Below, piece after piece: positions 49,248-57,810 of a stretch of 61,330 bases of DNA. Location: NCBI RefSeq assembly GCF_002101675.1, contig NZ_LQOY01000236.1, positions 1 through 61,330 on the forward strand, in the 5' to 3' direction. How positions within the stretch are numbered: the stretch's first letter is position 1; each line of letters starts with the position of its first letter. Made by a program: the position numbers and the translations under genes. Under the pieces are notes generated by a model that saw only the letters and a list, made by a program, of their open reading frames with translations, searched no databases and was not told the DNA's origin. The DNA is from Mycobacterium gordonae. GTDB taxonomy: Bacteria; Actinomycetota; Actinomycetes; Mycobacteriales; Mycobacteriaceae.

Positions 49248-50906
49248 CTACGGGCGGTTGTTGGGCGGCCGGAATATCCTCGGGCGCACCGGTCCGGTGG
49301 TCTCGCTGGAGCGGAAGATCCGGGGCGCGGGGCCCGGTGCGGACAGCACCGCAGTGGGCGCCTCGTGCTGGGTCCGCGGGGCGCCGAACTGCGTCGTCTT
49401 GGCCTCCGACGGCGGCGGGGGGCCACCCGGACGGGTGGGGACGGGTACCGGCGGCCGGGTCGTGGCGGCGGTCCGCCGTACCGGCCGCCGCCGGCGCCGC
49501 GGCTTGCGGATCTGTGCCGCGATGATCACCGCCGCGAAGATGAACAGGGCCAGACCGCACAGCGTCACATCGAAGGTACTGGTGATCTGTTGCGCAAGAT
49601 CGTTGCCGTACACCGGACCGACGGAAACCCGTTCGAAGCGCGGGGCCAGCACGACACCGAGGATGACCCGGGAAATCGTCATCGTGACCACCAGGCCGCT
49701 CAGCGCGGTGATCAGCCGCGACCGCAGCGCCCCGGACGCCAATTTGACGCGCAGCCAGACGGCCAGCGTCGCGGTCGTCACATCAAAGGCGGCCAGCGTC
49801 AGGGAGTTGTACGGGAACGAGGGGTAGTCGAGCAGCGTCGCCACCACCAGGTCGGTGACCCGCATCAGTGCCGAACCGAAACACCAGACGACGATCAGCA
49901 CCAGGCCCTTGCGGATCGCGTTGCGCCACACCTCACGGTCGTTGCGCACCTGCGGCGGGCTGAACAGGGTCAGGGGCACGAACAGGGCGGCCGCCGCGGT
50001 CCAGGCCAGGTAGCCCTCGTAGCCGACACCCGCGGTCGAGGTGTTCTGCGCGATGCCGTGGAACGCGTCGATCTCGCGCCCGCCCGGAACTACCCACACC
50101 AGCATCCCGGCGACCACCGACGAGACACCCAGGGCGAAGATGGCGAACCGGGATGCCGGGGTGTTGCGCAGGATCCAGCGCGAGGCCACCAGCACCGCCA
50201 CCAGCGCCACCACGCCGTAGACCACCGCGCTGAGGATGACCGTGGTGTTGTGGGTGCCGAACGACTCCGAGCCGCCGGTGTGCTGCAGCGCGTAGCGCAC
50301 CCGCCAGCACAGGTTGAATCCTGCGCTCAGGGAAGCGCCGAACATCGAGACATAGCCGAGCAGCCGGGCGCCGCGCAGCCACCTTTCGTATGCTCTTTCG
50401 TCGGTGGTGGGCTGTGTGAGCGCTGGCTGCGCGGCCAGCAGGGCGCCCGCGGCGCCCAGCCACGCGCCCGGCCCGACGCCGCCCGGCACCTGAGTCGTGC
50501 CACCCAACATGATCGATTCGACCGCGTCATAACCGACGAAGCCCGCGACCAGCAGCAGGTAGGGAATGTTGAGCAGGAGTCGGAGTTGCGCGTTGCCACC
50601 CGGATCGGTCGGTCTGCGCGGCACGACGAGAGAGACCGCCGAGAGCACCGTCACCAGCGCGAGCAGCCCCCACCACACCACGCTGGAACCGGGAATCATC
50701 AGCCCGAAGTACAGGTTCCAGGGGAACAGCACGGCAAGCAGCAGCAGGACGAACGCGGCCAGGTCGCGAAACATGTTGCGCCGCTGCGTCAGCGACCCTG
50801 CAGGCTGCGGCCCGTGGCCGGGCCGGCTCGCGCCGGGCGGGCCGGGCGGCGCGTGGCGCGTGCCCGCGATCGGGCCTGTCGGCGTGTCGTCGGTGTTCAG
50901 GCTCAC
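49248..50906 (-). CDS. Polytopic membrane protein (Rv0537c family)
   Basis: A 552-aa protein. After a short polar N-terminus (SLNTDDTPTGPIAGTRH) come about twelve hydrophobic segments (for example LAAFVLLLLAVLFPWNLYFG, LLALVTVLSAVSLVV, TTVILSAVVYGVVALVAVLVA). The C-terminal tail, about 100 residues, is very basic, then Pro-rich (RKPRRRRRP, then PPVPVPTRPGGPPPP). No catalytic motif is seen. The frame extends further upstream, but the GTG at 50906 has G-rich GGGGGG about 6 bases upstream. It is convergent with galE3 (5-base gap). Confidence 0.85.
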   Translation of the reverse strand: MSLNTDDTPTGPIAGTRHAPPGPPGASRPGHGPQPAGSLTQRRNMFRDLAAFVLLLLAVLFPWNLYFGLMIPGSSVVWWGLLALVTVLSAVSLVVPRRPTDPGGNAQLRLLLNIPYLLLVAGFVGYDAVESIMLGGTTQVPGGVGPGAWLGAAGALLAAQPALTQPTTDERAYERWLRGARLLGYVSMFGASLSAGFNLCWRVRYALQHTGGSESFGTHNTTVILSAVVYGVVALVAVLVASRWILRNTPASRFAIFALGVSSVVAGMLVWVVPGGREIDAFHGIAQNTSTAGVGYEGYLAWTAAAALFVPLTLFSPPQVRNDREVWRNAIRKGLVLIVVWCFGSALMRVTDLVVATLLDYPSFPYNSLTLAAFDVTTATLAVWLRVKLASGALRSRLITALSGLVVTMTISRVILGVVLAPRFERVSVGPVYGNDLAQQITSTFDVTLCGLALFIFAAVIIAAQIRKPRRRRRPVRRTAATTRPPVPVPTRPGGPPPPSEAKTTQFGAPRTQHEAPTAVLSAPGPAPRIFRSSETTGPVRPRIFRPPNNRP

Positions 50907-51216
50907 GATGCCCCCCGGGGATCGAGGTCGGGTAGTGCTGAGACAGGTTTGGTGGTGCCGTAAGGGAACCCCCTGCCAGGCCCGCTGCGTTGTTCCCTTG
51001 CGAACATATTCTCCATTCGGATGTGCGGCAGTGGCTGTGAACTGGTTATGAACGTGGGCGGGATCGCTGGTGAGTGTCCCTGCGGGTGGGAATCCGATTA
51101 CGCTGCGCTCATGGGGTTGCCTTAACGCCCGAATGACGAATATTGCCGACGGTACAAAGTGTAGTGATACCGGGACATTGCTGGTTGTGGGGTGGCCAGC
51201 CGAAGGGGAGCCGTAA
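50907..51216. other. Divergent intergenic region
   Basis: 310 bases between the divergent membrane-protein genes. It is less GC-rich than its surroundings. A GGGGAG ribosome site (51205-51210) lies 6 bases before the ATG at 51217, and G-rich sequence lies before the minus-strand GTG at 50906. I could not assign promoter boxes with confidence, and no conserved short reading frame or hairpin was found. Confidence 0.6.
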
Positions 51217-53313
51217 ATGGATGTCGTGTTGGGGGTGGCCGTCACGGGCCAAGTCGCGCGCCTGGCTCTGGTCGAGGCAGCCGCCCGCGGTAACCAGGTG
51301 CTCGACCAGTCGACGGTCGACCTGTCGGATGACCCTGTCGCGGACCTGACCGAAACCGTGGTCGGTACCAATCGTTCGCTGGCCGACGAAGGCCACCGGC
51401 TGGTCGCCACCCGACTGGTCTGGTCGGACCCGTACCGGGCCGACCAACTCCGCCAGGCGCTGGACTACGCCCGCGTCCCCAATGTCGAGGTTGTCTCGGA
51501 GTCGAAGGCGGCCAGTGCGCTGCTCGGACCCGGGCGCGCCGCCGCGGCGGTGCTGCTGATCGGCAACGAGACGGCGAGCCTGGCGGTGTCGGGGGATCCG
51601 GACGCGCCGCCGACGATCCTGGCCTCGACTCCGGTGGAAAACGATCCGGGGGCGACGTTCGACACGTTGATGGCCCAGATTCCCGGGCAGGCCGGTAGCC
51701 CGAACGACGTGCTCGTGGTCGGCAGCTCGGCGGAGCAGACCGCCATGTTCGCCGACCATCTGCAGTCCGCCTCGACGATGGCTGTGCAAATCCCGCCGGA
51801 CGCCACCTTCGCGCTGGCTCAGGGTGCGGCGGCCGACGCCACGATGGCTGCCCCGGCGATACCGGCGGACGGGCCGGCGGGTGTCGCCGGTTCGTCTCTG
51901 GACGCGCCGATGGGGCAACAGGGATTTGGCGGCGGCGGTCCGGGTGGTGCCCCCACGTCGTCCCCTGACGCCTCTGGTTTGTCGGCCGGTGGGCCGGGTG
52001 GCGGTCCGACTTCGTCCCCGGATGCGTCGGGGTTAGGCGCGACGATGGCCCATCCGGCGTTTTCCGGCGGCGGGCCCGGGGGTCCGACCTCGTCCCCGGA
52101 CGCATCGGGGCTGGGCGCGACGATGGCGCACCAGGGATTCGCCGGCGATGCGACGATGGCCGCACCGACCGCGTCCCCGGACGCCACGATGGCCGCGCAG
52201 GTCCCCGGTGACGCGACCGCATACGTGTCCTCGCCCGACGCCGGGCAACCCGGCACCGGTGGTGAGCAACTGGCCTATTCGGAGGCCAGTGAGTACGACA
52301 TCCTGCCGATGGACACCGATGGTCTTGATGAATACGGCGGTGAATACGACGAATTCGACGACGGATTCGACGAAGACGACCCCGAGGCAGCCGAAGGAAA
52401 GCCGCACAATCTGAAGCGACTGCTGATCAGCAACGCGGTGATGGGATTCGCCGTGCTCGGCTTCGCTTCGCTGGCTGTGGCGGTGGCGGTCACCGTCCGC
52501 CCGACCGCGTCGACGCTGCCGGTCGAAGGCCACCAGAACGCCCAACCGGGCAAGTTCATGCCGCTGCTGCCCACCGAACAGCAGGCTCCGGTGCCGCCGC
52601 CACCACCGGATCTGCCCACCGCCGGTTTCCAGGGCGGAACGGTCCCCGCCGTCCAGAACATTCCTCGGCAGGCCCCGGTGCAGCAGGCGCCTGCGCCCGT
52701 GCCGGCTGAACCGGTGCCCGTCCCGGCGCCGCTACCGGTGCCGATCTTCATTCCGCCGTACCCGGGCTGGCAGCCGGGTATGCCGACCTGGCCGATCGTG
52801 ACGCCGCCGACCACTCCGCCGACGACGGCGTACACCACGCCGCCGACGACGCCACCCACCACGCCGCCGACGACGCCACCCACCACGCCGCCGACGACGC
52901 CACCCACCACACCGCCGACGACGCCACCCACGACGCCGCCGACGACGCCGCCCACCACGGCGGTGACGACGCCGCCAACCACGCAGGCGCCGTACACCAC
53001 CACCGTTGCGCCCACGACGGTGGCGCCGACGACCGTCGCGCCTCAACCGACGACGGTGGCGCCACAACCAACTCAGGCCCCGCAGACGCAGGCCCCGCAG
53101 ACGCAGGCCCCGCAGACGCAGGCCCCGCAGACGCAGGCGCCGCAGACGCAGGCGCCGCAGACGCAGGCGCCGCAGACGCAGGCCCCGCAGCCCAGGACCC
53201 AGGCGCCGCAAACCCAGGCGCCGCAGACCGTGGCCCCCAAGCCGCCGACCGTACAAGTCCCGAAGGCGCCATCGGGCGGCAGCGGCGGCAGCGGCGGCAG
53301 CAATCCTCGGTGA
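51217..53313 (+). CDS. Repeat-rich single-pass membrane protein (Rv0538 family)
   Basis: A 698-aa protein in five parts: (1) residues 1-210, a folded cytoplasmic domain opening MDVVLGVAVTGQVARLALVE, like the actin/Hsp70-type N-terminal lobe seen in mycobacterial proteins; (2) residues 210-350, Gly/Pro/Ser repeats with recurring TSSPDASGL and ATMA units; (3) an acidic stretch around 365-395; (4) one membrane helix, about 404-428 (VMGFAVLGFASLAVAVAV); (5) a Pro-rich outer region with PPTT (528-590) and QAPQT repeats (619-655), ending GGSGGSGGS. It probably spans the cell wall. ATG 51217 with GGGGAG 6 bases upstream. Confidence 0.86.
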   Translation: MDVVLGVAVTGQVARLALVEAAARGNQVLDQSTVDLSDDPVADLTETVVGTNRSLADEGHRLVATRLVWSDPYRADQLRQALDYARVPNVEVVSESKAASALLGPGRAAAAVLLIGNETASLAVSGDPDAPPTILASTPVENDPGATFDTLMAQIPGQAGSPNDVLVVGSSAEQTAMFADHLQSASTMAVQIPPDATFALAQGAAADATMAAPAIPADGPAGVAGSSLDAPMGQQGFGGGGPGGAPTSSPDASGLSAGGPGGGPTSSPDASGLGATMAHPAFSGGGPGGPTSSPDASGLGATMAHQGFAGDATMAAPTASPDATMAAQVPGDATAYVSSPDAGQPGTGGEQLAYSEASEYDILPMDTDGLDEYGGEYDEFDDGFDEDDPEAAEGKPHNLKRLLISNAVMGFAVLGFASLAVAVAVTVRPTASTLPVEGHQNAQPGKFMPLLPTEQQAPVPPPPPDLPTAGFQGGTVPAVQNIPRQAPVQQAPAPVPAEPVPVPAPLPVPIFIPPYPGWQPGMPTWPIVTPPTTPPTTAYTTPPTTPPTTPPTTPPTTPPTTPPTTPPTTPPTTPPTTPPTTAVTTPPTTQAPYTTTVAPTTVAPTTVAPQPTTVAPQPTQAPQTQAPQTQAPQTQAPQTQAPQTQAPQTQAPQTQAPQPRTQAPQTQAPQTVAPKPPTVQVPKAPSGGSGGSGGSNPR
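52804..52983. repeat. 12-bp tandem repeats encoding PPTT
   Basis: About a dozen copies of a 12-base unit based on ACGCCGCCGACG / ACGCCACCCACC, encoding PPTT, with interruptions AYTT and AVTT. Repeats of this kind change copy number easily, so length may vary between strains. Confidence 0.85.
53074..53193. repeat. 15-bp tandem repeats encoding QAPQT
   Basis: Seven near-identical 15-base units (CAGGCCCCGCAGACG, differing at GCC/GCG), followed by a variant QAPQP. They are in frame within the Rv0538-type gene. Confidence 0.88.
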
Positions 53314-53341
53314 GCTGGTTACGCGGCCTCAGGAACCACCC

Positions 53342-53992
53342 ATGTCCGATGTGACCGTCGTGTTGCCCTGCCTGAACGAGGAAGAGTCGCTGCCGGCGGT
53401 GCTGGCCGCCATTCCGGCCGGCTACCAGGCGCTCGTCGTCGACAACAACAGCACCGACGCCACCGCCGCGGTGGCGGCCCGGCACGGTGCCCGGGTCGTC
53501 GCCGAGTCGAGACCGGGCTACGGCGCCGCGGTTCACGCGGGCGTGGTCGCCGCCACCACACCCATCGTGGCGGTGATCGACGCCGACGGCTCGATGGACC
53601 CCGGTGACCTGCCCAGGCTGGTCGCCGAACTGGACCGCGGCGCCGACATGGTGACGGGGCGGCGCCGGCCGGTGCCCGGCTTGCACTGGCCGTGGGTCGC
53701 CCGGGTAGGCACCGAGGTGATGAGCTGGCGGTTGCGTACCCGCCACCGGCTGCCGGTCCACGACATCGCACCCATGCGGGTGGCCCGGCGCCAGGCACTA
53801 CTGGACCTGGGCGTCGCGGACCGGCGCTCGGGGTACCCGCTGGAACTTCTGGTGCGCGCGGCGGCCGCGGGCTGGCGGGTGGTCGAACTCGACGTCAGCT
53901 ACGGCCCGCGAACGGGTGGTAAGTCCAAGGTCAGTGGCTCGCTGCGGGGCAGCGTTACCGCGATTCTGGACTTCTGGAAGGTGATCTCGTGA
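53342..53992 (+). CDS. Family 2 glycosyltransferase (Rv0539 family)
   Basis: A 216-aa GT-A fold protein. Motifs are TVVLPCLNEEESLPAVL (nucleotide binding), ALVVDNNSTDATAAVA, IVAVIDADGSMDPGDL (DxD metal site) and GYPLELLVRAAAAGWRVVELDV. Similar to dolichyl/polyprenyl-phosphate mannosyltransferases, though it lacks C-terminal membrane helices. ATG 53342. It follows the repeat gene by 28 bases and overlaps the next gene by 4. Confidence 0.9.
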   Translation: MSDVTVVLPCLNEEESLPAVLAAIPAGYQALVVDNNSTDATAAVAARHGARVVAESRPGYGAAVHAGVVAATTPIVAVIDADGSMDPGDLPRLVAELDRGADMVTGRRRPVPGLHWPWVARVGTEVMSWRLRTRHRLPVHDIAPMRVARRQALLDLGVADRRSGYPLELLVRAAAAGWRVVELDVSYGPRTGGKSKVSGSLRGSVTAILDFWKVIS

Positions 53993-54648
53993 CTCTGCCG
54001 GTGACGGTCCTGGTGGTCGCGAAGGCACCCGAGCCGGGGCGGGCCAAGACGCGGCTGGCAGCGACGCTCGGTGACCGCGTCGCCGCCGAGATCGCCGCGG
54101 CCGCGCTGCTCGACACGCTGGACGCGGTGGCCGCGGTGCCGGTGGCCGCGCGCGTGGTCGCACTCACCGGAACTCTGGACAACGCCGCCGGGTTCGCCGA
54201 GATCCGGGAGCGGCTCGCCGCGTTCACCGTCGTCGAGCAGCGCGGCGACGACTTCGCCGACCGCCTGGCCAATGCGCATGCCGACGCGGCGAGGGCCGGT
54301 TATCCGGTGCTGCAGATCGGCATGGACACTCCGCAAGTGAGCGCCGAGTTGCTGGCCGAGTGCGCACGCCGGTTGCTGGAGACGACGGCCGTCCTGGGAA
54401 TGGCGCTCGACGGCGGCTGGTGGCTACTCGGTGTACACGATCCCGAGACCGCGCAGTGTCTACGCGGCGTGCCGATGTCGCAGTCTGACACCGGTGATCT
54501 CACCCGTAAAGCGTTGCACGACAACGGCATTGACGTTACATTGGTGCAGCCGCTGGCCGACATCGACGTCATCGAGGACGTCGCGGGGGTGCTTGAGGCC
54601 TGCGATCCGGCGAGCCGTTTTGCCCGGCTCACCCGCATGCTGGGCTGA
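53989..54648 (+). CDS. DUF2064 / TIGR04282-type nucleotidyl- or glycosyltransferase-like protein (Rv0540 family)
   Basis: A 219-aa protein with the GT-A-like pattern VLVVAKAPEPGRAKTRLAATLG (sugar-nucleotide binding, as in MobA/CofC-type enzymes), VLQIGMDTPQVSAELL and LGMALDGGWWLLGVHDP. It is often found together with the preceding GT2 gene, suggesting joint action on a glycoconjugate; the substrate is unknown. The GTG overlaps the preceding stop by 4 bases. Confidence 0.86.
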   Translation: MTLPVTVLVVAKAPEPGRAKTRLAATLGDRVAAEIAAAALLDTLDAVAAVPVAARVVALTGTLDNAAGFAEIRERLAAFTVVEQRGDDFADRLANAHADAARAGYPVLQIGMDTPQVSAELLAECARRLLETTAVLGMALDGGWWLLGVHDPETAQCLRGVPMSQSDTGDLTRKALHDNGIDVTLVQPLADIDVIEDVAGVLEACDPASRFARLTRMLG

Positions 54649-54652
54649 CTGG

Positions 54653-56005
54653 CTACCAGTTCGTGAAGATGACGCTGTTCAGCAGCAGCGCCCCGGCGGC
54701 GTTGACGGCCAGCCACGCCCGATGAGATCGCGCCGGCAGTAGCGCCGGAGCCGCGGTGAGCCACACCGTGAACGGCAGCCAGATCCGTTCCGTCTCAGCC
54801 TTGCTCAGCATGCTCAGGTCGGCGCAGACGATTGCGGCCACCGCGGCCAGCAACAGCAGGTGCAGTGCCGAGCGGCGGCGGACGGCAGCCCAGTCGAACG
54901 CCCGGCTGATGCCCGCGACCGAGCCCAAGCCGATCGAGCAGACCACGCACGCCAGGTTGGCCCAACTCCAGTACTGAAACGGCCGGTCCTTGGCGATGCC
55001 CTGCCAATAGCGTTGTTGCACCAAGGTATAGCCGTCGAACCAGTAGAACCCGGCGACCGCAAACGTCGCCGCGACCGCCACCGCGGCGAGCACCGCCGGT
55101 CCCAGAGCCCGCAACGCCGCCCGCCAGTCCGCAGCCGAGATCAGCACGGCCAGCGCGGGCAGCCCCATCAGCACCAGGCCGTAACTGAGGAAGACTCCCC
55201 AGCCCAGCACCAGCCCCGCGGCGGCACCGGCCAGCGCCGGGAACCGGACCCCGCCGCGCACCGCCACCGCCAGCAGTGCGATACCCCACGCCGCGACACC
55301 GGCGAAATATCCGTCGGCCGACACCGCGATCCAGATCGCCGTGGGAGCCACCGCGACGAACGGGGCCGCGCGTCGGGCCGTGTGCTCGCCTGCCAGCGCG
55401 CGGACGGTCACCAGCACGGCGGCGGCCGCACTGGAGCCGACCAGGAGGCACCACAGCCCGGCCCAGGCGCCGCCGTGCAGTCCGATCCGGTCCAGCCACA
55501 CGAATGTCAGCAGGGCACCCGGCGGATGGCCCGACACGTGTGTGGTCCAGGAATGCGGCTGGAAGTCGACGATCCGGCCGGCGAAGGTGCGCAGTGTCGC
55601 GGGGATGTCGGTGATCCCGGGCACCTCCCACAGGTACTCGTCCCGGGTGGTCAAACGACCCGCGAAGCCGCGTTGCCAGCCGTCGATCATGGCCAGCGAA
55701 AAGGCCCAGGCTGCCGCCGTCGCCCAGCTGGCCAGCACCAGCACCCGCCAAGAAAGCCGTTGCGCCACAACGGGACCCCACAGGACCGCGGCGGCCGCGA
55801 TGACGATGGCCGCCGCGGTGCCCCAGCTGAAGTGGATGTCCCAGTAGCCGAAGATCGGCGCCGCGCCGGCGCGCATGGCGAACCGCTCCAGCCCGATATC
55901 GGACCGCGGCTTGACGCCGAGGTTCATCCGGGGCAGCACGAACGCGGCCGCCACCAGGACGAGCGCGGTCGCAACGGCGAGGGTTTCCCGGCGCGCGATC
56001 TTCAC
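54653..56005 (-). CDS. Polytopic membrane protein, GT-C-like (Rv0541c family)
   Basis: A 450-aa protein with about ten to twelve membrane segments. After the first helix comes a periplasmic-type loop with DIGLERFAMRAGAAP and a later one with TRDEYLWEVPGITDIP and WTTHVSGHPPGALL. Such a layout resembles GT-C lipid-linked glycosyltransferases, but the usual acidic DE/ED signature in the first loop is not clear. It is convergent with the DUF2064 gene and lies 10 bases after menE on the same strand. Confidence 0.8.
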   Translation of the reverse strand: MKIARRETLAVATALVLVAAAFVLPRMNLGVKPRSDIGLERFAMRAGAAPIFGYWDIHFSWGTAAAIVIAAAAVLWGPVVAQRLSWRVLVLASWATAAAWAFSLAMIDGWQRGFAGRLTTRDEYLWEVPGITDIPATLRTFAGRIVDFQPHSWTTHVSGHPPGALLTFVWLDRIGLHGGAWAGLWCLLVGSSAAAAVLVTVRALAGEHTARRAAPFVAVAPTAIWIAVSADGYFAGVAAWGIALLAVAVRGGVRFPALAGAAAGLVLGWGVFLSYGLVLMGLPALAVLISAADWRAALRALGPAVLAAVAVAATFAVAGFYWFDGYTLVQQRYWQGIAKDRPFQYWSWANLACVVCSIGLGSVAGISRAFDWAAVRRRSALHLLLLAAVAAIVCADLSMLSKAETERIWLPFTVWLTAAPALLPARSHRAWLAVNAAGALLLNSVIFTNW

Positions 56006-56015
56006 GACAAGCAGC

Positions 56016-57104
56016 CTATTGACCGAACCGTCGCCCCAGCGCCTGGCGGTCGACCTTGCCGATGCCCCGGCGTGGCAGCTCCGCGACGAGATGCAGCTCC
56101 CGGGGTGCCGCGGTGATGTCCAAGGTGCGCGCGAGGTGGGCCCGCAGCTCGGGCAGCGTTGGCGCCGCCGAACCGGGCCGCACCACGACGGCGGCCACCA
56201 CCCGCTGGCCGAGCCGGTCGTCGTCCACCCCGAAAACCGCGCAGTCGCGCACGGCAGGGTGGGTGAACAGCGCCGCCTCCACGGGTCCGGGCAGCACGGT
56301 CAACCCACCGGTGCTGATCGCGTCGTCGACGCGGCCCAGCACCGTCAGCACACCCGAATCATCCACGGACCCAATGTCATCGGTCAGAAACCAGCCAGCC
56401 TGAAACGGATCCGGCTCGACCCGGTTGCGATAACCCTTGGCCAGCGTGGCGCCACCCAGCGCGATCCGGCCGTCGGCGTCCACCCGCAATGTCACGCCGT
56501 CCAGCGGAACACCGTCGTAGACGCAACCGCCCGCGGTTTCGCTCATTCCGTAGGTGCGCACCACCGTGACACCGGTCGCCGCGGCCGCGTCGAGCACCGG
56601 CCGGGGGGCGGGACCGCCGCCCAGCAGGACCGCGTCCAGTTCGGCCAGTGCCGCCGTCGCGGCCGGGTCCGTCAGTGCCTTGGCGAGCTGGGCGGCGACC
56701 AGCGATGTGTAGCGTCGCCCGGGGCCCAAAAGACTGACGGCTCTGGGCAATTCGCCGATGTCGAAGCCGGCCGACACATCCAGCTCGACGGGCTCCGTAC
56801 CGGCCAGCAGACTTCGGATCAGCACCTGCAAGCCGGCGATGTGAAACGCCGGTATGGCGAGCAGCCAGCGACCCGGTCCGCCGAGGCGCCGGTGGGTCGC
56901 CGATGCGCTGGCCCGCAGCGCGGCGGCCGTCAGCAGCGCTCCCTTGGGTGCACCAGTGGTTCCCGACGTCGTCACCACCAGGGCGACGTCGTCGTCGATT
57001 TCTTCCCCGACGCGCAAGCCCCGCACCGCGGCATCAAGGTTGTGAGCCGGGGCGGCGACGAGTGCGGAGTCCGTGCCGTCGAGCACCCGCTGCAGGGCGG
57101 GCAT
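56016..57104 (-). CDS. menE: O-succinylbenzoate-CoA ligase
   Basis: A 362-aa adenylate-forming ligase activating o-succinylbenzoate in menaquinone synthesis. The P-loop is VVTTSGTTGAPKGALLT, A5-type motif TYGMSETAGGCVYDG, ATP-ribose motif GWFLTDDIG, and the C-terminal catalytic lysine in RRGIGKVDRQAL. It is short for the superfamily (usual 450-550 aa) because the N-terminal region is reduced, as in Rv0542c, which I recall as the same length. ATG 57104; a TTG lies one codon earlier. Confidence 0.95.
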   Translation of the reverse strand: MPALQRVLDGTDSALVAAPAHNLDAAVRGLRVGEEIDDDVALVVTTSGTTGAPKGALLTAAALRASASATHRRLGGPGRWLLAIPAFHIAGLQVLIRSLLAGTEPVELDVSAGFDIGELPRAVSLLGPGRRYTSLVAAQLAKALTDPAATAALAELDAVLLGGGPAPRPVLDAAAATGVTVVRTYGMSETAGGCVYDGVPLDGVTLRVDADGRIALGGATLAKGYRNRVEPDPFQAGWFLTDDIGSVDDSGVLTVLGRVDDAISTGGLTVLPGPVEAALFTHPAVRDCAVFGVDDDRLGQRVVAAVVVRPGSAAPTLPELRAHLARTLDITAAPRELHLVAELPRRGIGKVDRQALGRRFGQ

Positions 57105-57154
57105 CAAGTGCCGGGTCGCCGAACCCGGTGAGAAACTCAGCGCGCGCAGGACGG

Positions 57155-57463
57155 CTATGCGTGATCTCCGTTGTCGCGCACGTCATCCAGGGGCCACCCC
57201 TGGGCGGCCAACCGCTTCCGTACCCGCTCCACATCCTCCGGCGCCGGCAGTTCGTCGGTGAGCTGAGTGATGGCGACGCCGATGTCGATGTTGTCGATGT
57301 TGAGTTCGCCGCGGCGCATCAGTTCGTTGGCAACCGTGACGATCTCGTCGTTGGTCAAGCGGCGGGCCAGCAACGCCAGCACGGCGAAGGAATCGGTCGG
57401 CGGAATGCCGTCCGGATAACCCGCGCGCAGCCACGACACGATCGAACTGAGAAAACGGTTCAT
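57155..57463 (-). CDS. DUF3349 protein (Rv0543c family)
   Basis: A 102-aa mostly helical protein opening MNRFLSSIVSWLRAGYPDGI, with LTNDEIVTVANELMRRG and a C-terminal RVRKRLAAQGWPLDD. A structure of the M. tuberculosis homologue exists in my memory, but no function is known. ATG 57463. It lies between menE and the Rv0544c homologue on the same strand. Confidence 0.88.
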   Translation of the reverse strand: MNRFLSSIVSWLRAGYPDGIPPTDSFAVLALLARRLTNDEIVTVANELMRRGELNIDNIDIGVAITQLTDELPAPEDVERVRKRLAAQGWPLDDVRDNGDHA

Positions 57464-57522
57464 TGTGCGATCAACTTACCCCCCGGTCCATCGCCAAAAC
57501 GTGGTTGACGAGGAACTCCGCG

Positions 57523-57810
57523 TTACGGTTTGGCGCCCAGGAACGGGTAGTGAGTGTGATGGGCGATGAAGTCTCTGGCGATGTAAAGCACGCCCAGAAC
57601 GACCACCACCAGCACGACCGCGTAGATCAGCCAGGCAACGGCAGTCAGCAACGGCCGCTGCTTGCCCGCGAGTCCGCTGGTGCCCACACTGCCGCTGGCG
57701 ACGGCCTGCAGCCGCACGCCCAGCGCGAACAGCCCGGGCAACGCCGCACCCGCCAGCAGGCTGAAGACGAGAATCTTGCCCGTGGCTTCGTAGTTGAACC
57801 AGCCGTTCAT
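57523..57810 (-). CDS. Small two-helix membrane protein (Rv0544c family)
   Basis: A 95-aa protein with two membrane segments (ILVFSLLAGAALPGLFALGV and LLTAVAWLIYAVVLVVVVLGVL) and a short His-containing tail (IAHHTHYPFL). The ATG overlaps the pitA stop (ATGA), so it is translationally coupled to the phosphate transporter and may be an accessory subunit; no function is established. Confidence 0.85.
   Translation of the reverse strand: MNGWFNYEATGKILVFSLLAGAALPGLFALGVRLQAVASGSVGTSGLAGKQRPLLTAVAWLIYAVVLVVVVLGVLYIARDFIAHHTHYPFLGAKP

Noticed and set aside
52804..53193. Tandem repeats considered as a CRISPR-like array
   Set aside because: Units are 12 and 15 bases without spacers and are in frame in a coding sequence (PPTT, QAPQT).
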